Assembly (NCBI RefSeq): GCF_039537405.1
Contig: NZ_BAABAL010000026.1
Location: 186,001-250,000 of the forward strand
Direction: 5' to 3'
DNA: 64,000 bases
From: Allokutzneria multivorans
GTDB lineage: Bacteria; Actinomycetota; Actinomycetes; Mycobacteriales; Pseudonocardiaceae
The notes beneath the pieces are model-generated. The model saw nothing but the letters and a program-made list of their open reading frames with translations. It did not search any database and was not told the DNA's origin. Both the position numbers and the translations under genes were made by a program. Shown piece by piece: positions 58,921-64,000 of the stretch; the stretch's first letter is position 1, and every line of letters starts with the position of its first letter.

Positions 58921-59508
58921 GTGAGTTCACCCCGGCGCACCGCCACGCGCGGACGGATCGACAAGCGCGCGGCCATCCTCGACGCCGCCTTCACCGTCTT
59001 CGCGCGCCGCGGCTACGACCAGGCCTGCGTGCAGGAGATTGCCGACGAAGCCGGTGTGGCCAAGCCGACCGTGTACAACCACCTCACCGACAAGGAAACC
59101 CTGTTCCGCCACGCGACCGAGACCGTCGCCGAGGCGGTGCGAACCGACAGCCTCGCCGTCGTCGAGCGCCTGCGTGAGCCCGGCGAGCTCCGTGCCGCTC
59201 TGGCGGACGTGGGCCTCGGCCTGCTGCGGATCTACTCGGATGACCGCTCCCGCGCGCTGCGCCGGTTGACCGGGTCGGCGGGATGTTCGTGGGTCGATGA
59301 AGCGCTCGCCGACCGGTTCGCGCGGCTGTGCTTGACGGGGCGGCTCCGGCAGTGCGATCCGGCCGTGGCGGCGGAGCAGTTCCTCGCCCTGCTGACCGGA
59401 CCGTGGGAGGGGCGGTCCCGAAAAGAGTCCACTGTGGACATCGAGGCGGTCGTCAACGCCGCGGTGGACACGTTCCTCCGGGCGTTCGGGATCGCGGCTC
59501 CCGGCTAG
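58921..59508 (+). CDS. TetR-family regulator
   Basis: The 195-residue protein has a TetR domain: AAILDAAFTVFARRGYDQACVQEIADEAGVAKPTVYNHLTDKE with reading helix around AKPTVYNHL. The C-terminal part is of the AefR-like type (CSWVDEALADRFARL). It is divergent from the M6 protease operon and may control it. Its TAG stop is shared with the end of MITE-like copy 2. Confidence 0.85.
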   Translation: MSSPRRTATRGRIDKRAAILDAAFTVFARRGYDQACVQEIADEAGVAKPTVYNHLTDKETLFRHATETVAEAVRTDSLAVVERLREPGELRAALADVGLGLLRIYSDDRSRALRRLTGSAGCSWVDEALADRFARLCLTGRLRQCDPAVAAEQFLALLTGPWEGRSRKESTVDIEAVVNAAVDTFLRAFGIAAPG

Positions 59509-59720
59509 AGCCTGTCCTGCAAATGGTTGCGCTGTGTGTTCCGGTCACGGTGCCGCCGGCGTTGGGGTGTCTTCAAGACCCGCGAACCCCTCTGTTGATC
59601 ATCGCTAACCGCCGCAATCCCTGCGGCCTTGCGGGGGTTTGCAGTCGTTGGAGACGGCGGGGATGCGGGTTGGGTGGTCTTGAAGACCGGGAAACCTGAT
59701 GACTTACAGGACAGGGCCTA
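59506..59720 (-). repeat. MITE-like intergenic repeat, copy 2
   Basis: The 215-bp element starts TAGAGCCTGTCC and ends GGACAGGGCCTA, with TA at both ends. It is in the opposite orientation to copy 1 and agrees over most of its length, including the palindromic GGTCTTGAAGACC near one end and the stem near GCGGTTAGCGATGATCAACA (reverse complement). Its left end supplies the TAG stop of the TetR gene. Confidence 0.75.
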
Positions 59721-59893
59721 GGAAACGATCGGCGTTCGCCCTTGCCCGAGCACGAGGGAAGGCCTCCCGCGCTCGGCGTGGATCACGACATCCGCGCCGG
59801 CGACCCGAGGAGGCCTTCGGTTCCTCACGCCAACGCGCCCCTGATCCCACCGGGCGGACTGGCTCGTCCGTCAGCTGGAGAACCCGGCCTGGG
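59721..59893. other. short non-coding gap
   Basis: This gap of 173 bp beyond copy 2 shows no reading frame with coding bias and no clear repeat. It is the tail-to-tail or downstream space before the small secreted gene at 59894. Confidence 0.4.
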
Positions 59894-60205
59894 TCACCAG
59901 ATCCGAGTCACCCGCCACGAGGGCCAGCTCATGTCATAGAAGTAGTTGGGCGGGCAGAAGGTCGCCGCCACGTTGGAGTAGCGCTCCCGGTCGACGACCA
60001 CGATCTCCGCGCCGCCGACCGGACCGAGCCGGGTGCAGTTGATCGCGAGTTCCCACCAGGGGTAATCGCACTTGATGGTGACGCCGTACCTGCTCTGGGT
60101 GAGCCCCGAGCACGAGTACTGCGCCGACACCGACGCTGACGCCGGGGATCCAGCGAGCACACAGCCCGCCACGACGAGTCCGGCCACCGCAACTCTGGAA
60201 AACAT
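59894..60205 (-). CDS. small secreted cysteine-containing protein
   Basis: The 103-residue protein has a signal peptide (VAVAGLVVAGCVLAGSPASA) and a mature part with four cysteines (QYSCSGL, TIKCDYPWW, AINCTRLG, ATFCPPN), so two disulfides are likely. No known domain. ATG at 60205 follows GGAGTGTGCGG. It may be an extracellular peptide or inhibitor; function unknown. Confidence 0.65.
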   Translation of the reverse strand: MFSRVAVAGLVVAGCVLAGSPASASVSAQYSCSGLTQSRYGVTIKCDYPWWELAINCTRLGPVGGAEIVVVDRERYSNVAATFCPPNYFYDMSWPSWRVTRIW

Positions 60206-60564
60206 CCGCACACTCCTCACATTCGCTGAGAAACAATCGCGGCGCGCAGCGTAAGTGGCGACAGCGCCAGCGGCCATCACTTCACGCTCGAACAAATCAC
60301 CAGGCGCAATGATCAATTTTCCGTAATCATTCAACAACAAGGAGCAGGAAATCGGCAAATAATCACGCGAGCCGAGTTGCTGCTGGTCAGCGAGGCCAGA
60401 ACACCCAAGAAGTGAGCCGGAAAAACGGGCGAAGTCCCGTCGCACACCGGGATGAAGAATTTCCACGTTCCCCGGAGAGTGCCCGTTACGCAAATGCAAC
60501 GAAGTTCTGGACGACTATCGCGGAAAGCAGGGCTCCGCAATCGTGCTGAACTGGGCCGAGCTGA
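60206..60564. other. AT-enriched non-coding region
   Basis: This 359-bp stretch has lower GC than the genes around it and no reading frame with typical codon bias. It would contain the promoter of the small secreted gene and the region behind the 145-residue Roadblock-like gene. No repeat was recognised. Confidence 0.4.
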
Positions 60565-61002
60565 CTAGATCAGCGCGAAGTGCCCCTTCAGCACCCTCCT
60601 CGTCGCGGCGAAGAGCATGCCGATGTTCACCGCTCTGGGGCAGACGACCACGACCACGAGGTCGGCACCGCGCTCGTCGCGGATGAACAGGTGCGTCAGG
60701 TTGGTGCTGTTGACCAGGACCTCCTGGAAGTAGCGCTCGGCGCTGGTGACGCCCCTGCGCTCCTTGAAGATGTCCTCGATCATCGTCACCGTGCGGCCCT
60801 GGAACAGCTCCAGCGTCGCTCCGGCGAGCAGGTCGAGCACCTCCGACGGGTGGCTGTCGGTGGTCTCGCAGGCCATCAGCATGCCGGTCGCCATGTCCAC
60901 GACACCGGTGGCCAGGCAGTCGGGGACCTCCTGCCGCAAGCGCCTGGCGACGGAGATCACCTGGTCGGACAGGGCGAGCTGGTTCTTTCCTGAGGTGTCC
61001 AC
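60565..61002 (-). CDS. Roadblock-like protein, module A, 145 aa
   Basis: The 145-residue protein looks like a divergent Roadblock/LC7 fold: GVVDMATGMLMACETT near residue 33, a helix with TLELFQGRTVTMIEDIFKERR, and YFQEVLVNSTNLTHLFIRDERGADL toward the end. The final VVVCPRAVNIGMLFAATRRVL helix matches family style. It resembles the 123-residue protein of module B in layout. GTG at 61002 follows AGAGGA. It is 13 nt downstream of the 129-residue Roadblock gene. Confidence 0.6.
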   Translation of the reverse strand: MDTSGKNQLALSDQVISVARRLRQEVPDCLATGVVDMATGMLMACETTDSHPSEVLDLLAGATLELFQGRTVTMIEDIFKERRGVTSAERYFQEVLVNSTNLTHLFIRDERGADLVVVVVCPRAVNIGMLFAATRRVLKGHFALI

Positions 61003-61015
61003 AGTCCTCTTCTTC

Positions 61016-61405
61016 TCACTCGTGCTCGGGTGGGGGCGTGGCGGAGAGGATCGCGTCGATGCGCTCGATCGCGGATTGGGCCTGCTGGTGCAGTCGCTCG
61101 ACGTCCAGTCCCTCATCGCCCAGCACGACCACCAGAGCCCGCCTGCCGACCGCGTACACGGCAGTGCAGCCACCGCTGCTGTGGACGACGGTCTGCCGCA
61201 GCGAGCCCTGCCGGGTCGCTTCGGCGGTCCTGCGGGCGAGGCCGAGACCGGCGGCGGCGAGCGCGGAGAGACCGCCAGGGTCGATCCCGTCGGCGGTGTC
61301 CGCCAGGATGAGCAGGCCGTCCGCCGTGCCGAGCACCGTGTCGGTGATCCCGGCGACCTGCTCCCGCAGGGCGCGCAACTCGGCGGTCAGCGCCTCGTGC
61401 TTCAC
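61016..61405 (-). CDS. Roadblock/LC7 domain protein, module A, 129 aa
   Basis: The 129-residue protein is an MglB-like Roadblock: LTAELRALREQVAGITDTVLG, GLLILADTADGIDPGGLSALAAAG and VVHSSGGCTAVYAVGRRALVVVLGDEGL. Its closest visible relative is the 138-residue protein of module B, about 60% alike. Roadblock proteins of this type act as dimers on small GTPases, but no MglA- or CvnD-type GTPase is near. GTG at 61405 follows GGAAGGAGAACC. Confidence 0.75.
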   Translation of the reverse strand: MKHEALTAELRALREQVAGITDTVLGTADGLLILADTADGIDPGGLSALAAAGLGLARRTAEATRQGSLRQTVVHSSGGCTAVYAVGRRALVVVLGDEGLDVERLHQQAQSAIERIDAILSATPPPEHE

Positions 61406-62127
61406 ACGGTTCTCCTTCCCGGTTCGACCGCGGTTCGATCCGTCCCCGACGTGAGCGGCCGGACGGGCGGCAGACTCTATGCCGGGAGTGTCCGCTCGAC
61501 CACGTGCCGTTATCCGCACGTCCCGTCTTCGTTACCTGACCCGAGTGCGTTTTCCGTACCAGGGAAAGGATTTCCGCGACCCGGGCGCAGCACGACGGTG
61601 CCGCTCAGGCCTGGTGCGAGGCGCTCGGAGCGCGACCGCGGGGCTATCCGATAAACGAAGCTGCCGGACACGGAAACGCTTGCACAGCAAGGAAAATCCA
61701 CACTCCGCACCCGTGGCGGCCGACCGACGACGGCGACATGTTGGTTTGTAGCCCACAAAACTCGGCGCGGCGTCCCGGGCGCGAGGAGCACCACCCGGCG
61801 GAGCCCGCCGCGCCAGCACGGCTCGGAGCGGTACCCCAGCCGGTTGCCTGTGGTCACGGCCCCCGCTTCGGCACCGCCCGCAGAAGAAATCGCCAACCCG
61901 CTCGATCAACGGAAATTCACGAACATTCGGGAGACACCCGAGAAATCTCCGACAAAAGCGAACTCGTTACCAGAAAAGAAAACTTTCACCCGACCGTGCA
62001 AGGCCTCACCCGGTGACCGGCAAGAAGTAACGCGGGCGGCAGTGCCTTCGATGAGGGGGAGAAACTCGAATCAGCGACAAGTTCTCCCACCGCCTTTTCC
62101 GGTACCGAGTCCCCCACGGAGCGCCCC
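61406..62127. other. 722-bp divergent intergenic region between the two Roadblock modules
   Basis: No frame here has convincing coding bias; one frame from 61844 ends at 62131 and was rejected. The right half (61900-62000) is clearly AT-richer, so promoters for both modules are likely. A copy of the dispersed motif lies at 62101-62113. Size and composition suggest a regulatory or leader region. Confidence 0.4.
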
Positions 62128-63033
62128 CTGAAACGCGACCACCGAGCCGCGTGCGACGTCCTCGCACGTGCCCTGGCGCAGTGCCACGCTGATCGCGTCA
62201 CCGCGACGGTGCGCGTCGTCGGCAACCCCGGTGGCCTTTTCCACCTGCGCGAGGGCGCGGTGATCGCGGTGGAGAGCCCCGGGTCCCCGGGAGCGGAAGC
62301 ACTGCTGCTGCGCTCGGGCAGGGTCAGCGAACAGGACTGGACCGCGGCGCTGAGCGAGGGCACCGGAAGGCGGTCGCACCAGGCGACGCTGATCGCCCGT
62401 GGCACCATCGGAGCCCGCGAACTCCAGGCGCTGATCACGGTGGCCGTGCACGACGGGGCGTTCGCCACCGCTGCTGGCGAGGTCGAGGACCACATCGTCG
62501 ACAGCCCCCTTGACGTGCTGCTGAGCGCCGCCGACGGGGTGGCCCCCGACCTGCTGGTCCTGGAAACGACTCGGCGGCTGGACGCGCTCGCCGCGATGCC
62601 CTTCCCGTTGTCGCCCTTCCGCGAACGCGTGGTGCCGGGGAGCGAGGCGCTCGCGCGCGCCCTGACCGATCAGCGGCGCAGGATCCTCGACAACGCCACC
62701 GGCAGGCGCACCGCGCGCGACATCGCCTTCGTGATCAGCAGGGGCGTCTACCCGATCACCGTCGAGATCTCCCGGATGCTCACCGAGGGCCTGCTGGAGA
62801 TCGCCTCCGACGAGGCCTCCTTCGGCTCGGTCAACTGGGGCCACACGTCGCTGCGCCCCCGTGCGCGACCGGAGCGCGCCGCCTCTCCGGACATCGACCA
62901 GGGACCGCTGCCCGCCCGCCACCGGGAAAGGGAGGGAGCCGATTCCCGGAAACGCACGAGGCCATCGCGGTGGCCCGCTCCGCCAGAGGTGCTCGACCTT
63001 TCCGGAACAGAGGGGAAGAACAGTGGACTATGA
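62128..63033 (+). CDS. DUF4388-like regulator of the Roadblock module
   Basis: The 301-residue reading is taken from a CTG start at 62128, five bases after GGAG, because the sequence before the first GTG (62209) keeps coding character (DVLARALAQCHADRVTATVR). GGLFHLREGAVIAVE and LLRSGRVSEQDWTAAL match the DUF4388 style, a C-terminal winged helix reads ILDNATGRRTARDIAFVISRG and MLTEGLLEI, and an arginine-rich tail ends it. If CTG is wrong the protein starts at 62209 (274 aa). The gene overlaps the Roadblock gene by 11 nt. Confidence 0.6.
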   Translation: MKRDHRAACDVLARALAQCHADRVTATVRVVGNPGGLFHLREGAVIAVESPGSPGAEALLLRSGRVSEQDWTAALSEGTGRRSHQATLIARGTIGARELQALITVAVHDGAFATAAGEVEDHIVDSPLDVLLSAADGVAPDLLVLETTRRLDALAAMPFPLSPFRERVVPGSEALARALTDQRRRILDNATGRRTARDIAFVISRGVYPITVEISRMLTEGLLEIASDEASFGSVNWGHTSLRPRARPERAASPDIDQGPLPARHREREGADSRKRTRPSRWPAPPEVLDLSGTEGKNSGL

Positions 63034-63439
63034 GGCACTGGCCGCCGAACTGCGCAGTCTCCGGGAAACGGTGGCCGGGGTCACCGACATCGTTCTGGCG
63101 GGTGTCGACGGAATACCCATCTTCGCCGACGCCGGGGCAGGAGTCGATCCGGCGAACGTCTCCGCGCTCGCCGCCGCCGACCTCGGCGTCGCGCGCCAGG
63201 CGGTCGAGGTGATCGGGCACGGCGCGCTGAGCCAGACCGTGGTGTTCAGCAGCGGCGGCTACATGGCCGTGTACGCCGTCGGCCGGACCGCGCTGATGGT
63301 CGTGCTCGGCGACAAGGGGCTGAACCTCGGTCGCCTGCTCCACGAGGCCCAGCCCGTCATCGCGCGGATCAGCTCGGTCCTGACCGCGCAGCCCAGCCCG
63401 ACTCCCAAAGCACGTCGCAGAACCCAGACCACCAGTTGA
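63023..63439 (+). CDS. Roadblock/LC7 domain protein, module B, 138 aa
   Basis: The 138-residue protein is the paralogue of the 129-residue protein of module A: LAAELRSLRETVAGVTDIVLA, GIPIFADAGAGVDPANVSALAAA and VVFSSGGYMAVYAVGRTALMVVLGDKGL. It has an extra basic tail (PTPKARRRTQTTS). GTG at 63023 follows GAGGGGAAG. It is coupled to the DUF4388-like gene upstream and leads to the 123-residue gene. Confidence 0.75.
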   Translation: MDYEALAAELRSLRETVAGVTDIVLAGVDGIPIFADAGAGVDPANVSALAAADLGVARQAVEVIGHGALSQTVVFSSGGYMAVYAVGRTALMVVLGDKGLNLGRLLHEAQPVIARISSVLTAQPSPTPKARRRTQTTS

Positions 63440-63459
63440 GGCAAAGGAAGTGGTACGAG

Positions 63460-63831
63460 ATGAACATCGATACGGCGTTGAAAGAGGCCATGTCCATCGC
63501 GGGCGCGGTCGGTGTCGCGTTGGTCGACTACGACAGCGGGATGTCGCTCGGCACCAGCGGTGGCGGTGACTGGCTCAACCTGGACCTCGCGGCGGCGGGC
63601 AACACCGAGGTCGTCCGCTCGAAGATGCGGGTGATGTCCACGCTCGCGCTCAACGACAGCATCGAGGACATCCTGATCACGCTGCACCGCCAGTACCACC
63701 TGATCCGGCTGATCGACACCGCGAAGTCCAGGACCTCGCTGTTCCTGTACCTGGTGCTGGAGCGGGAGTCGGCGAACCTCGCGCTGGCCAGGCACCACCT
63801 CAAGCGCATCGAGAGCGAGCTGCAGGTCTAG
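63460..63831 (+). CDS. Roadblock-like protein, module B, 123 aa
   Basis: The 123-residue protein resembles the module A partner in shape: AGAVGVALVDYDSGMSLGTS, DLAAAGNTEVVRSKMRVMSTLA, then QYHLIRLIDTAKSRTSLFLYLVL and a final helix. Function unknown; a Roadblock partner for hetero- or homodimers is likely. ATG at 63460 follows AGGAAG with wide spacing. Its TAG shares CTAG with the opposite FKBP gene. Confidence 0.6.
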   Translation: MNIDTALKEAMSIAGAVGVALVDYDSGMSLGTSGGGDWLNLDLAAAGNTEVVRSKMRVMSTLALNDSIEDILITLHRQYHLIRLIDTAKSRTSLFLYLVLERESANLALARHHLKRIESELQV

Positions 63832-64000
63832 CCGGCCTGGGCGATGTGCAGGACGAACACCAGGGTCTCGTCGGCCTTGACCTCCCGTTGCCCGCGCTGG
63901 CCGAAGCCCTTCGCGGGCGGGACGACGAGCACGCGGTACCCGCCGGTGCTCATTCCGGTCACGCCGTCGTGCCAACCGGGAACGCCGGTGCCGTCGCCGA
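63828..64000 (-). CDS. FKBP-type peptidyl-prolyl isomerase, C-terminal part (truncated by window edge)
   Basis: About 57 residues are visible: GVPGWHDGVTGMSTGGYRVL, then VPPAKGFGQRGQREVKADETL and VFVLHIAQAG at the end. This is the second half of an FKBP fold (GW-x-x-G, G-G-R-x-L and the final strand). The start lies beyond the right edge, so signal peptide and size are unknown. Its stop overlaps that of the Roadblock-like gene in CTAG. Confidence 0.75.
   Translation of the reverse strand, partial: GDGTGVPGWHDGVTGMSTGGYRVLVVPPAKGFGQRGQREVKADETLVFVLHIAQAG

Noticed and set aside
59506..59720. Short protein frames crossing the MITE-like copies
   Set aside because: Frames differ between the two copies and lack start signals; the elements are palindromic and non-coding.
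61844..62131. 95-codon frame in the gap between Roadblock modules
   Set aside because: No coding bias or similarity, and it ends inside the start of the DUF4388-like gene in a different frame.

Overview
The window is a 64 kb stretch of high-GC actinobacterial chromosome. Gene families and order point to Pseudonocardiaceae or a close relative: a suf operon next to sufR and an MptB-type mannosyltransferase, a DUF222-HNH protein, VLRF1 and orphan Roadblock proteins. That placement is inference from gene content, not from a marker gene. I saw no rRNA, tRNA or CRISPR array. GTG starts and 1-11 nt stop/start overlaps are common. At least thirteen genes begin 6-8 nt after a TANNNT box, the layout of leaderless actinobacterial transcripts.

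Left part (1-16 kb). A minus-strand cluster runs off the left edge: a sugar-phosphate cyclase of the dehydroquinate-synthase superfamily (sedoheptulose-7-phosphate cyclase type), a short radical-SAM-like protein and a glycosyltransferase. This suggests a C7-cyclitol pathway. Next come a VLRF1-type ribosome-rescue hydrolase, a methyltransferase-like protein lacking the SAM loop, a large secreted protease, dGTPase, a tendamistat-like secreted protein coupled to an AraC regulator, and DUF2000. A DUF222-HNH gene follows, enclosed by two long inverted repeats (candidate mobile cassette). Then come a degenerate tandem repeat, an isolated lycopene cyclase, a degenerate EAL-CBS-GGDEF protein, a GNAT enzyme and a YbdK-like ligase.

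Middle part (17-41 kb). A tightly overlapped plus-strand operon encodes a methyltransferase and a peptide/nickel-type ABC importer with a fused double ATPase; a nucleoside hydrolase and a beta-lactamase-like serine hydrolase follow. After SMI1, GH16 glucanase (with a CebR-like operator), DoxX and an ornithine-cyclodeaminase-like gene lies the iron-sulfur assembly operon sufR-B-D-ferredoxin-C-S-U-T. Divergent from it are mptB, an ABC exporter pair and ctaA, the order known from Mycobacterium tuberculosis Rv1456c-Rv1466. A MITE-like repeat, an MmcQ-like gene and a MOCOS-like desulfurase interrupt this order.

Right part (41-64 kb). Two overlapping TetR genes follow a degraded gene. Then come GbsR plus nucleotidyltransferase, an ATP-grasp enzyme, a DUF885 protein, a phosphatidylserine-decarboxylase/amidinohydrolase pair, a desaturase, a quinone reductase whose start lies in a 14-bp inverted repeat, thioredoxin/MarR, a PL14 lyase, an M6 metalloprotease operon and a second MITE-like copy. 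The window closes with two paralogous Roadblock modules around a 0.7 kb gap, one led by a DUF4388-like protein, and an FKBP fragment.

The most unusual signals are the TA-flanked 214-bp repeat placed at stop codons, the inverted-repeat-bounded HNH cassette, a dispersed quasi-palindrome (GGTACTCGGTACC type) that is also the core of regulator promoters, and the GTPase-less Roadblock modules.
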